Virus record (IMG/VR): IMGVR_UViG_3300046411_000715
Coordinates: 1 to 51,974 of that record
Direction: 5' to 3' (one strand)
From: a virus
Length of the DNA stretch: 51,974 nucleotides
Shown here: positions 37,542-45,064 of the stretch, one piece after another
Position numbering within the stretch: the first letter of the stretch is position 1
How the letters are laid out: every line of letters begins with the position of its first letter
The notes under the pieces: model-generated
Told to the model about the DNA's origin: nothing
What the model saw: only the letters and a program-made list of their open reading frames with translations
Databases searched by the model: none
Position numbers and translations under genes: made by a program

Positions 37542-37992
37542 ATATCAAATATTTGATGATTTTCTTGACGACCCAGATGAAGTCTTAGAGTTTTCTAAGA
37601 GTTCTAATTATTATACTGCAAAACAATATGCAGAATATAATAAAAGCGAATCCATTGGTAAATGGCCAGGACTTCGAACTAAGAATCTTATGTTCGAACT
37701 TCCTGAGGTCGTCAATAAAATACAAAACATGTTTGATGTAAAAGTTGGTTGGATTACTTTTTACAAACATTTACTAGAACAAAACATATCTGCACCCATG
37801 CCACATATTGATAAAGCATGGGATTTTTCGGGTGTCATTTATCTAGAAGGTAATGGTGGTACTTGGATAGATGGTGACGAAGTCCCATTCAAATACAATC
37901 GTGCAGTTTGTTTCAATGCAAACGTACCACATCACCCACTTCACGGTAATACAGATAGAACTGTAATTACATTCTTTTCTTGGTTTAAATAA
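37528..37992 (+). CDS. 2-oxoglutarate/Fe(II) oxygenase-like protein (DUF6445-like)
   Basis: A 154-aa jelly-roll protein. P-H-I-D in APMPHIDKAWDFSGVIYLEG supplies the H-x-D. GGTWIDG and YNRAVCFNANVPHHPLHG carry the distal His, and DRTVITFFSWF the Arg. The F-D-D-F-L-D-D-P-D-E-V start is common in this group of small uncharacterised oxygenases. Start overlaps the barrel gene by 14 bases. The substrate is unknown. It is the fourth protein of this superfamily in the window. Confidence 0.78.
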   Translation: MSNSKYQIFDDFLDDPDEVLEFSKSSNYYTAKQYAEYNKSESIGKWPGLRTKNLMFELPEVVNKIQNMFDVKVGWITFYKHLLEQNISAPMPHIDKAWDFSGVIYLEGNGGTWIDGDEVPFKYNRAVCFNANVPHHPLHGNTDRTVITFFSWFK

Positions 37993-38037
37993 GCGACATA
38001 TTCTGTCGTAGCATTACACTTATTTTAATTACAAGTA

Positions 38038-38066
38038 TTGACAATTCTTGTCTGACCCTGTAAAAT
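38038..38066 (+). promoter_or_regulatory. Early promoter of the 136-aa gene
   Basis: TTGACA, a 17-bp spacer with TTG at positions 5-7, TAAAAT. Leader with an AGAGG ribosome site. Confidence 0.83.
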
Positions 38067-38097
38067 ACTTGTATTAAGAATGAGAAAAGAGGTAAAA

Positions 38098-38508
38098 ATG
38101 CAAAATGATAAATTTATTGAAAAGGTAAAAGATTACCTTTATGGTTCAAATGCAATAGGTTACGAAAATAGTGAATATACTTTCCACTGGGATTACGATG
38201 AAAATGTAAAAGAAGTAGAAATCACCGATGAAAAATTAGCAGAAGAATTAGGTGAGTCTTTGCCTTGGGTCAGAGGTTATGTTGACTTTAGAAAAAATGA
38301 CTTCAAGAAAGGTATAAACATAAAATTTCAGAAAAAACAGGTATTTGTTCCTTACGAAGACTTTATTGAAAAACGAGTAAAAGTTTGGTTAGATGGTTAT
38401 CAAACAAATTACAGTCGTGATGGTTATTTTTCTGACCCATTGTGTGAGAATTTTGAATATTGGAATTTTAACTTTCAACCAGAGGTAGAAAAATTTCAAT
38501 TAATATGA
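38098..38508 (+). CDS. Hypothetical early protein, 136 aa
   Basis: A soluble, acidic and aromatic-rich protein (DYLYGSNAIGYENSEYTFHWD, WLDGYQTNYSRDGYF, FEYWNFNFQPEVE). No known motif. The start is at the ATG after the AGAGGTAAAA ribosome site. An upstream in-frame ATG at 38080 lies before that site. It has its own strong promoter and is the first of a run of separately promoted small genes, typical of early host-takeover genes. Function unknown. Confidence 0.75.
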   Translation: MQNDKFIEKVKDYLYGSNAIGYENSEYTFHWDYDENVKEVEITDEKLAEELGESLPWVRGYVDFRKNDFKKGINIKFQKKQVFVPYEDFIEKRVKVWLDGYQTNYSRDGYFSDPLCENFEYWNFNFQPEVEKFQLI

Positions 38509-38517
38509 AAAAAAGAG

Positions 38518-38546
38518 TTGACAATTATTGTTTGACTTGTTATAAT
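38518..38546 (+). promoter_or_regulatory. Early promoter of the 86-aa gene
   Basis: TTGACA, a 17-bp spacer with TTG at positions 5-7, TATAAT. A GAGAGGTAAA ribosome site lies before the ATG at 38578. Confidence 0.89.
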
Positions 38547-38577
38547 AACAACATAAATTAATAAACAGAGAGGTAAA

Positions 38578-38838
38578 ATGTTAAGTAAAACTTTAATAAA
38601 AGAACTGTCAAAGATTCAGACACCTGAACAATTGGCAGAAGTCTACAATTTCGGTAAAAATATTTTAGACACTCTTGCGAAAGCAAGTTTTCAAGAAGGT
38701 GACGGCGTGTTCGTTGTTCAAAAAACTAAAAAAACTTTTGGTACAATCATTGAGATTAAACAAAAGAAAGCAATTATTCAAATGAGAGGTTCACAATACA
38801 GAGTTCCTCTTTCAATGCTTGAAAAAGCAGATATCTAA
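38578..38838 (+). CDS. Hypothetical early protein with a KOW-like segment, 86 aa
   Basis: The N-terminal half is helical (LIKELSKIQTPEQLAEVYNF). The second half looks like a small beta barrel: EGDGVFVVQKTKKTFGTIIEIKQ, then KAIIQMRGSQYRVPLSMLE, resembling KOW/Tudor-type RNA- or ribosome-binding modules. Strong promoter and ribosome site upstream. The next gene follows closely with another GAGAGGTA site. The fold assignment is tentative and no specific function follows. Confidence 0.75.
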   Translation: MLSKTLIKELSKIQTPEQLAEVYNFGKNILDTLAKASFQEGDGVFVVQKTKKTFGTIIEIKQKKAIIQMRGSQYRVPLSMLEKADI

Positions 38839-38854
38839 TATAAGAGAGGTATAT

Positions 38855-39289
38855 ATGAAACAAAATATTAATTACGAAGTATCCGAAGATACGAGTAATA
38901 TCGGCGGTACTTGTCTTCAAGCATCATTTAGTGAAATGGGTATCAAACCAATGACATTCAAAGAATTAGTTGGTGTATTTGGTGCTCCCACTGACATTAT
39001 GTTTGGCGATGAAAAAAGTGAGTACACTTGGGCAATTGAAGGTAAAAGAGAATTCTTCAACGAAGAATTACAATGCGATGATTTTGAAACTTTTCAGTTC
39101 ACTATCTACGATTGGAAAGAAAGTCTTTATGGACCTCAGTCTTTAGAGACCATGCCTGTAGATTGGCATGTTGGCGGTTTCGACTACAACTCAAGTGTAG
39201 ATTACGCATACAGAATTTTGGTTAAAGAAATTCAACCAGAATATAATTTTAACGAACTACCCGAGACTATTTCTTGGGTGCAATCATAA
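38855..39289 (+). CDS. Hypothetical early protein, 144 aa
   Basis: A soluble acidic protein. NIGGTCLQASFSEMG, then TFKELVGVFGAPTDIMFGDEKSEYTWAI reads like a two-strand plus helix unit: the G-x-P-x-x-x-x-x-x-x-x-x-x-W pattern is also seen in small uncharacterised phage proteins. The start is placed after GAGAGGTATAT, rejecting the longer frame from 38819. A strong AAGGAGG for the next gene lies at its end, so it is co-transcribed with the DUF932 gene. Confidence 0.75.
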   Translation: MKQNINYEVSEDTSNIGGTCLQASFSEMGIKPMTFKELVGVFGAPTDIMFGDEKSEYTWAIEGKREFFNEELQCDDFETFQFTIYDWKESLYGPQSLETMPVDWHVGGFDYNSSVDYAYRILVKEIQPEYNFNELPETISWVQS

Positions 39290-39299
39290 AGGAGGTTAT

Positions 39300-40256
39300 A
39301 TGGTAGCGGCAGTTGAAAGTATGGCATATGCAGGAGAAGTTCCTTGGCATGGCCTTGGTACGAAAGTCAGTGATGATTTGAGTCCCAACCAGATAATGGT
39401 AAAAGCAGGACTTGATTGGCAAGTCAATAAGGTGCCAACTTATGCAAGAGTTGGTGAAATAGAAGTTCCTACTGGTCAAGAAGCACTAGTAAGAAGTTCT
39501 GATAACAAAGTTCTTACTCAAGTTGGTAAGAATTGGTACCCAGTACAAAACGAAGAGGCATTTGAATTCTTCTCAGAGTACTGTTTAGCAGGTGACATGA
39601 GTATGGAAACTGCTGGTTCATTACGTGATGGTAAAATGGTTTGGGGACTTGCAAAAGTCAAAGAGTCATTTGACATTGGTAAAAATGACCAGGTAGATTC
39701 GTACTTATTATTTGCAAACCCACACGAGTATGGAAAGTCTATTGATATTAGATTTACTCCAATCAGAGTTGTTTGCAATAATACTTTAAGTATGGCATTA
39801 GCATCTGTTAAAAACCAGGGTGCAAAATTGAACCACAGAAAAGTGTTTGATGCTGACCACGTGAAAGAGACTATGGGTCTTGCAAGTGAGAAGTTTTCTC
39901 AATACAAAGATGTGGCACAATTTCTTGCAAGTAAAAACTTTAGTGCGAAAGCATTAGTTCAATACTACAATGAAGTGTTCCCTAGAACTTACCAAGGTAA
40001 AAAACCTGTGACAGTTGAAAAGTTTGAAGACTTATCTACTACAGGTCAAGATGCATACTCAGTTCTTGAGACCCAACCGGGTGCTGAAATGGGTGCAGGA
40101 ACTTGGTGGCAGGCACTTAACTCAGTTACTTATCTTACAGACCACAAGATGGGTAGAGAGGCAGATTCGAGAATGGCATCTGCATGGTTTGGTAGAAACC
40201 AAACTAGAAAGATTAAAGCAGTCGAGAAGGCAGTAGAATACGCCGAAGCGGCATAA
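39300..40256 (+). CDS. DUF932 / TIGR03299-type phage protein
   Basis: A 318-aa conserved phage and plasmid protein of unknown function. Family signs: VPWHGLGTKV near the start, GQEALVRSSDNKVLTQVGKNWYPVQNEEAFEFF, ADPHEYG-like NPHEYGKSIDIRFTPIRVVCNNTLSMAL, and a C-terminal helical region ending in a DSRMASAWFG segment. It has the strongest ribosome site in the window (AAGGAGG) and a hairpin terminator just after the stop, suggesting high early expression. TIGR03299 proteins are widespread in phages. Their job is not settled. Confidence 0.92.
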   Translation: MVAAVESMAYAGEVPWHGLGTKVSDDLSPNQIMVKAGLDWQVNKVPTYARVGEIEVPTGQEALVRSSDNKVLTQVGKNWYPVQNEEAFEFFSEYCLAGDMSMETAGSLRDGKMVWGLAKVKESFDIGKNDQVDSYLLFANPHEYGKSIDIRFTPIRVVCNNTLSMALASVKNQGAKLNHRKVFDADHVKETMGLASEKFSQYKDVAQFLASKNFSAKALVQYYNEVFPRTYQGKKPVTVEKFEDLSTTGQDAYSVLETQPGAEMGAGTWWQALNSVTYLTDHKMGREADSRMASAWFGRNQTRKIKAVEKAVEYAEAA

Positions 40257-40271
40257 TCTTTTCAAACGAGG

Positions 40272-40299
40272 AAAGTCAACTTTAGGGTTGACTTTTCTT
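40272..40299 (+). terminator. Terminator after the DUF932 gene
   Basis: AAAGTCAAC and GTTGACTTT form a perfect 9-bp stem with a 6-nt loop, followed by TCTT. It ends the 38-40 kb early operon. Confidence 0.88.
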
Positions 40300-40329
40300 G
40301 TATATATAAGTATAATGTAGGCAAGATTA

Positions 40330-40485
40330 ATGATTAATTGGTTCAAAAAGTTATTCTCAAAACAAGAAGAAAAAGAAGAATGTCATTACGAACTTTGGAT
40401 TAAAGAACAAGAAGATGAACATTATTTGCAAAAACGAAAAGATTCAAAACAAAGCAGTAGACCTAGTAAAACAACTCAAGATTGA
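40330..40485 (+). CDS. Small charged protein, 51 aa
   Basis: The product starts MINWFKKLFSKQEEKEECHY and ends in a Ser/Lys-rich tail. The amphipathic, aromatic N-terminus followed by charge resembles small membrane-associated phage peptides. The last 71 bases overlap the next gene in another frame. An AT-rich TATAAT-like element lies about 15 bases upstream. Real status is likely but not certain. Confidence 0.5.
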   Translation: MINWFKKLFSKQEEKEECHYELWIKEQEDEHYLQKRKDSKQSSRPSKTTQD

Positions 40486-40714
40486 TGACAAAGACGTAAT
40501 CGTTTCGATTAGAAAATTACCAAAAAACATTTCATTACAAAATACTAAAGGGTATATTGAGTTTGATGAACAATTAGAACATTTAGATATCTACATTAGA
40601 TACGATGAAGAAAAATATATCACACTTGCACATGAGTTAATTCATGCACAACAATTGTTGACGAAAGGTGAGATAGATGAAGACGATGCTTATGAAAGAG
40701 AAACAAAATTTTAA
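40415..40714 (+). CDS. Small zincin-like protein with HEXXH motif
   Basis: A 99-aa protein. H-E-L-I-H in ITLAHELIHAQQL is the zinc-metallopeptidase motif, preceded by a beta-rich half (VIVSIRKLPKNIS, EHLDIYIRYDEEKY). The third zinc ligand could be an acidic residue in the final E-D-D-A-Y-E-R-E segment. Compact proteins like this are found in phages and toxin-antitoxin sets (ImmA-like). Activity is unproven. It overlaps the neighbours on both sides in other frames. Confidence 0.7.
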   Translation: MNIICKNEKIQNKAVDLVKQLKIDDKDVIVSIRKLPKNISLQNTKGYIEFDEQLEHLDIYIRYDEEKYITLAHELIHAQQLLTKGEIDEDDAYERETKF

Positions 40715-41378
40715 ACACGTTCCAGTAGAACTAACTGAAATGGATGCGGTTACGACAGATGAAGGTCGTAAGTATCACACACCCGAAGGCATAGACTTAC
40801 CATCGATTACTACAGTATTATCGATACTTAGCAGAGATAGTATTGCAAAGTGGCGTAAAAGAGTCGGTGAAGTAGAAGCAAATAAGATATCAACTCGTGC
40901 GGCGAATCGTGGTACTGCAGTTCATACAGTTTGCGAAAAGTATCTAGACAATGATGCTGACTATCTAGATGGCGTAATGCCAAACAATATAGAAACGTTT
41001 CAAAAGATAAGACCTATTCTAGATGAAAACATAAACAATATTCATGCTCAAGAGGCACCACTTTATTCTAATTATCTAGGTGTTGCTGGTAGAGTTGATT
41101 GTGTTGCAGAATGGCAGGGCAAACTATCTATTATTGATTTCAAAACAAGTCGTAAGTTTAAAAAGAAACAGTGGTGTCACAACTACTTTATGCAAGAATC
41201 TGCATATGCGATTATGTGGGAAGAACGAACACAAATACCTATCACTCAACTCGTAACTCTTATTGCAGTTGATGATAGAGACCCAATTGTATACATTGAG
41301 CATAGAGACAATTGGGTCACACCACTTAAATCAGTAATTACTCAATGGAACGAAGAAAATACTAGTATAAAATTTTAA
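40677..41378 (+). CDS. PD-(D/E)XK exonuclease, MGME1/RecB-like
   Basis: A 233-aa nuclease. RGTAVHTVCEKYL has the helix with the conserved His. EAPLYS followed by GVAGRVDCVAEW supplies the catalytic Asp, and LSIIDFKTSRK the D-x-K motif. MQESAYAIMWEE has the Q-x-x-x-Y motif of RecB/Cas4/MGME1 nucleases. It should degrade DNA ends, perhaps host DNA or recombination intermediates. In-frame Met codons at residues 4 and 6 are alternative starts. It overlaps the zincin-like gene by 38 bases and ends just before a late promoter. Confidence 0.88.
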   Translation: MKTMLMKEKQNFKHVPVELTEMDAVTTDEGRKYHTPEGIDLPSITTVLSILSRDSIAKWRKRVGEVEANKISTRAANRGTAVHTVCEKYLDNDADYLDGVMPNNIETFQKIRPILDENINNIHAQEAPLYSNYLGVAGRVDCVAEWQGKLSIIDFKTSRKFKKKQWCHNYFMQESAYAIMWEERTQIPITQLVTLIAVDDRDPIVYIEHRDNWVTPLKSVITQWNEENTSIKF

Positions 41379-41382
41379 CTAT

Positions 41383-41390
41383 TATAAATA
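41383..41390 (+). promoter_or_regulatory. T4-type late promoter of the 353-aa gene
   Basis: A perfect TATAAATA with six bases before the ATG at 41397. It opens the late block of internal or structural proteins. Confidence 0.75.
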
Positions 41391-41396
41391 GTAGTT

Positions 41397-42458
41397 ATGC
41401 AACCATTACTAGAAGCAAAATTAAAAGCAGAAGATTACGAAGCGGCAATAGTTATGGGTTTTTATACTGTAACTAAAAGAGTAATGGAATCTACAGAAAA
41501 CTATGGCATTAAACAAAGTCTTTATGATAAAATAGAAAATACTCCAAGTGCCAAAAAAGCAGGTGAATTAATTGCGACAAAAATACTAAAAGATTACCCA
41601 CAACTAAAGAATAAAAAAGCAGAAGTATTTGGTAGAGCAAAATCTAATTTAACAGATTTTTGGAAATCATATGGTGGTTCAGACACTACACCAAAAACAG
41701 ATATAAAAATAGGTGATAAAAACTTTTCAGTTAAAATAGGTTTAGCACAATTAATGTCTGGTGGTAAAGCAGAATCAACTGCAACGTTTCAAGCGGCAGT
41801 CAAGAATTCTAATCCAGATTTAGTAAAAAGTCCTCAGTATAAAAAAACAACTCAAGTATTAGAAGGTTTTGTAAAGAATACATTAGCACCATCACAACTT
41901 AGACCTTTGATTAAATCTGGCACAGATAAAGTTGTTAATGCCGCGGAAAAAGCACACAAAGATTGTATGTCTGAACTTGGTAAATTATTTAATGAATCAG
42001 AGTCATTCAAAGTAGAATTTGCCAAAGAAGCAATGTCTGGTTATGAAAAGTTTGGTAAAAATAGTCCAGCATCTGCAGATTTAATGCTGGTTGCTACTGC
42101 TGACGGTGGTAAAACAGTAATTCAAGATGTTAATGACGATGCTTATTGTTTAAAAATAGCAAACGCAATGAGACTTCAAGCAAGATTTAAAACATCATCA
42201 AGAAAAATAAAAGGTGTAAAAACAGGAGAATATAATTATTGGTCAGTTGTATCTTTAATAGTAAATTCTATGTCAGAAGAATTAGAATCAGGCGAAAAAG
42301 AAATGTTGATTGAAATCAATATATTAAATAAAGTTAAATCATTTGTAAGTAAAACATGGAATAAAGTTACAAACTTTTTTAAAAAAGGTTTGAGACAACT
42401 TACATCTTTTCTTGGTGCAATACCAGATATTAGAGTAAAAAGAAATGTTAAGTTTTAA
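41397..42458 (+). CDS. Late protein, 353 aa, unknown; possible packaged protein
   Basis: The start MQPLLEAKLKA has L-L-E followed by Ala, a fit to the gp21 cleavage rule (L/I-x-E). The centre has TDIKIGDKNFSVKIGLAQLMSGGKAESTATF, where D and the K in S-V-K-I-G could form a nuclease-like D-x(n)-x-K, but other catalytic residues are unclear. A helical middle follows and a basic end (KTWNKVTNFFKKGLRQ). Leaderless late promoter. The next gene overlaps its end by 14 bases. I recognise the layout from marine myoviruses but not its role. Confidence 0.75.
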   Translation: MQPLLEAKLKAEDYEAAIVMGFYTVTKRVMESTENYGIKQSLYDKIENTPSAKKAGELIATKILKDYPQLKNKKAEVFGRAKSNLTDFWKSYGGSDTTPKTDIKIGDKNFSVKIGLAQLMSGGKAESTATFQAAVKNSNPDLVKSPQYKKTTQVLEGFVKNTLAPSQLRPLIKSGTDKVVNAAEKAHKDCMSELGKLFNESESFKVEFAKEAMSGYEKFGKNSPASADLMLVATADGGKTVIQDVNDDAYCLKIANAMRLQARFKTSSRKIKGVKTGEYNYWSVVSLIVNSMSEELESGEKEMLIEINILNKVKSFVSKTWNKVTNFFKKGLRQLTSFLGAIPDIRVKRNVKF

Positions 42459-44694
42459 TGAACACATAGCAGAAGTTGAAGAAGGTGTTAATGACCCTGC
42501 AATCTTCAAAGCAATCTTTCTTGCTGGTGGACCAGGTAGTGGTAAATCATTTATTGTTGGTAAAACAGGACTTACATCTTTAGGGTTTAAAGTTGTAAAT
42601 TCTGATACTGCATTTGAACGTGCAATGAATCAAGCAGGTATGGAAATGAACCCTGATAATATTTTTTCTGTTGGTGGTCAACAAATGAGAGGTAAAGCAA
42701 AAGAGTTGACTGCAAAACAACAAATGTTATATATGAAAGGCAGACTTGGTTTAGTTATTGATGGTACTGGACGTGATGCAGATAAAATAATTAGACAGAA
42801 TGAAAAACTAAAAGAACTAGGTTATTCTACTGCAATGATATTTGTCAATACAGACAAAGAAACTGCTTTACGTAGAAATATGGAAAGAGCAAGAAGACTA
42901 GACCCGAAAGAAGTTGCAAAGATGTGGGATAACGTTCAAAGAAATGTTGGTAAGTATCAAAGAGCATTTAAAAGTAGATTAACAATAGTTGACAACTCAG
43001 ATGGAAAAGACTATAATAAAGAAACAACTAGAGCATTTAGAATAATGAAACAATTTGCAGAGAAGAAACCTATGAATCCGATTGCACAAAAGTGGATAAA
43101 GACTCAGAAAGAAGAGACGAACCCTAGAATACCTAGAAAGAAAGGTCAACCTGCTAATTCTAAGAAACATTCTGATTTATATACAGATGAAAATCCTAGA
43201 GGTACAATACACGGATTGGGTTTCAAAGATGTTGAAACTGCACGAGCAAGTATTAAAAAGATAGAAAACTCTGGTAAAAAACATGCACATAAAATACAGG
43301 CGGCAGTTGCTATGGAACAACGTGCAAGAGAAATGGGTAAAACTGCAGAAGCGGCCATCTATCGTACATATATTAATAAGATGAAAAAGAAAACAAAAGA
43401 AATGAACAAAGAAGATTACATGGAGTATCACCCAAAGAACAATAAAAAGTATCGTAAGTTGACACCATTTCAAACAGAATCTTACAAAAGTCTTTTTCTA
43501 CCAGAAGAAAAGAATACACATATGACACATATAGAAGATAAAGTTCTGTATGGTGGAGTCAAAGGTACAAGAGAGGCAATCAATGCCTTGAGAAGTATAC
43601 GTGATATGTTAGCAGGTAAATCATCAACTAAGATGTCAGTTAAGTGGGATGGTGCACCAGCAATCTTCTGTGGTGAAGACCCAAGTGATGGTAAGTTCTT
43701 TGTTGCTAAGAAAGGTATCTTTGCTAAGAATCCGAAAGTATACAAATCAAATGCTGATATTGATGCTGATACTTCAGGAGATTTAGCAGAGAAATTAAAA
43801 CTTGCATTGAAGCATTTAAAGAATCTTGGTATTAAAGATGTCATACAAGGTGACTTCTTGTACTCAAAACAAGACTTAAGTAAAACTAAAATAGATGGTA
43901 AGCAGTATATTACATTTCACCCAAACACAATTGTCTATGCAGTAGAGGCAGGCACAGAAGCGGCCAAACGTATTACTAAGTCACAGATTGGCATAGTTTG
44001 GCATACAACATATAAAGGTAAAGACTTTGCATCGATGAAAGCATCATATGGTGTGAAAAAGATACCATCTTCTCCAGCAGTTTGGTCGCAAGATGCAGAA
44101 CTAAGTGGCGCTGGTGAGGCAACAATGAATGAAAAAGAAACTAAAGAAGTTACAAGTTATTTAAGTACTGCTGGTTTTCTATTCAATAAAGTCGCTGGTG
44201 ATACACTCAGAGAACTAGAAAAGAATCCAGAACTTGCACAATTAATCGAACAATACAACAATACTTTTGTTAGAGCAGGGCAAATGTTACCAGATAGTAA
44301 GAAACATACTGCAAGATTGATACGTTGGATAGAGAATAAGTATAAAAAAGAAATGGACAAACGTAAAACTGCAAAAGGAAAACAAACACAACAAGACAAG
44401 TTAGACACAATTTTAAAGTTCTTTTCGCCACAAAATAGAGTTTCGCTTGTTAATATGTTTGATTTACAGAAGAATATAGTTCTCGCAAAACTAAAACTTA
44501 TAAATAGATTAAACAACATTAGTAATATTGATGCATTTGTGAAAACACCGAAAGGTTATAAAACTACTGGTGCAGAAGGATATGTTGCTATTGATAAATT
44601 AGGTGGTGGCGCAGTTAAGTTAGTTGATAGATTAGAATTCTCTTACAACAACTTTTCTCCAAATATATTGAAAGGATGGGATAAACCGAGGTAA
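42445..44694 (+). CDS. P-loop kinase fused to a nucleic-acid-ligase-like domain
   Basis: A 749-aa late protein. Residues 1-12 (MLSFNEHIAEVE) resemble a T4 capsid-targeting peptide with an I-A-E cleavage site. Residues 22-200 form a P-loop kinase: Walker A GGPGSGKS (28-35), and DGTGRD with the acceptor-type Asp, as in polynucleotide or zeta-toxin kinases. Residues 235-320 form a helical HGLGF module. Residues 360-600 are ligase-like: K400-W-D-G in SVKWDGAPA (motif I), FVAKKGIFAK, and VIQGDFLY. This suggests 5'-end phosphorylation plus sealing, as T4 Pnk/Rnl do in two proteins. Substrate and packaging are inferred. Confidence 0.8.
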   Translation: MLSFNEHIAEVEEGVNDPAIFKAIFLAGGPGSGKSFIVGKTGLTSLGFKVVNSDTAFERAMNQAGMEMNPDNIFSVGGQQMRGKAKELTAKQQMLYMKGRLGLVIDGTGRDADKIIRQNEKLKELGYSTAMIFVNTDKETALRRNMERARRLDPKEVAKMWDNVQRNVGKYQRAFKSRLTIVDNSDGKDYNKETTRAFRIMKQFAEKKPMNPIAQKWIKTQKEETNPRIPRKKGQPANSKKHSDLYTDENPRGTIHGLGFKDVETARASIKKIENSGKKHAHKIQAAVAMEQRAREMGKTAEAAIYRTYINKMKKKTKEMNKEDYMEYHPKNNKKYRKLTPFQTESYKSLFLPEEKNTHMTHIEDKVLYGGVKGTREAINALRSIRDMLAGKSSTKMSVKWDGAPAIFCGEDPSDGKFFVAKKGIFAKNPKVYKSNADIDADTSGDLAEKLKLALKHLKNLGIKDVIQGDFLYSKQDLSKTKIDGKQYITFHPNTIVYAVEAGTEAAKRITKSQIGIVWHTTYKGKDFASMKASYGVKKIPSSPAVWSQDAELSGAGEATMNEKETKEVTSYLSTAGFLFNKVAGDTLRELEKNPELAQLIEQYNNTFVRAGQMLPDSKKHTARLIRWIENKYKKEMDKRKTAKGKQTQQDKLDTILKFFSPQNRVSLVNMFDLQKNIVLAKLKLINRLNNISNIDAFVKTPKGYKTTGAEGYVAIDKLGGGAVKLVDRLEFSYNNFSPNILKGWDKPR

Positions 44695-44695
44695 A

Positions 44696-45058
44696 ATGAA
44701 ATCATTTAAAGAGTTCACAACTACAGACGAAGCAATGACTGTTCAACAAAGGTTGAAAAGGTCTCGTCAATTCAAAAAAATCAAGGCAAAAATCGCAATG
44801 GGTCGAAAGAAAGCGGCCCGTAAAATAGCATCACCTGAGAAACTAAAGAAACGTGCATTGAAAAAAGCACGTCTAAAGTTCTTTAAGAAAATAACTAAAG
44901 GTCAAGCACCACAAGATATATCTCTTGCTCGAAGAAATGAGATAGAGAAAAAACTTGATAAGATGAAACCTAAGATTCAAAAGTTTGCTAGGAAGATTTT
45001 ACCACAAGTAAGGAAAGATGAATTAGCAAAGAAAAAGAAATCTAAAGAAAACAAATAA
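44696..45058 (+). CDS. Very basic late protein, possible internal head protein
   Basis: A 120-aa protein, almost half Lys/Arg, with helical repeats (RLKRSRQFKKIKAKIAMGRKK). It starts MKSFKEFTTTDEA, the same pattern as the T4 internal-protein capsid-targeting start MKTYQEFI-x-EA, though it lacks an L/I-x-E site. It begins one base after the preceding stop with GAGGT as ribosome site. A DNA-binding, capsid-packed role like T4 internal proteins fits composition and expression class. Confidence 0.78.
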   Translation: MKSFKEFTTTDEAMTVQQRLKRSRQFKKIKAKIAMGRKKAARKIASPEKLKKRALKKARLKFFKKITKGQAPQDISLARRNEIEKKLDKMKPKIQKFARKILPQVRKDELAKKKKSKENK

Positions 45059-45064
45059 TATATC

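Noticed and set aside
44489-44496. TATAAATA inside the kinase-ligase gene
   Set aside because: It is within coding sequence with no gene start nearby downstream. One such chance match is expected in DNA this AT-rich.
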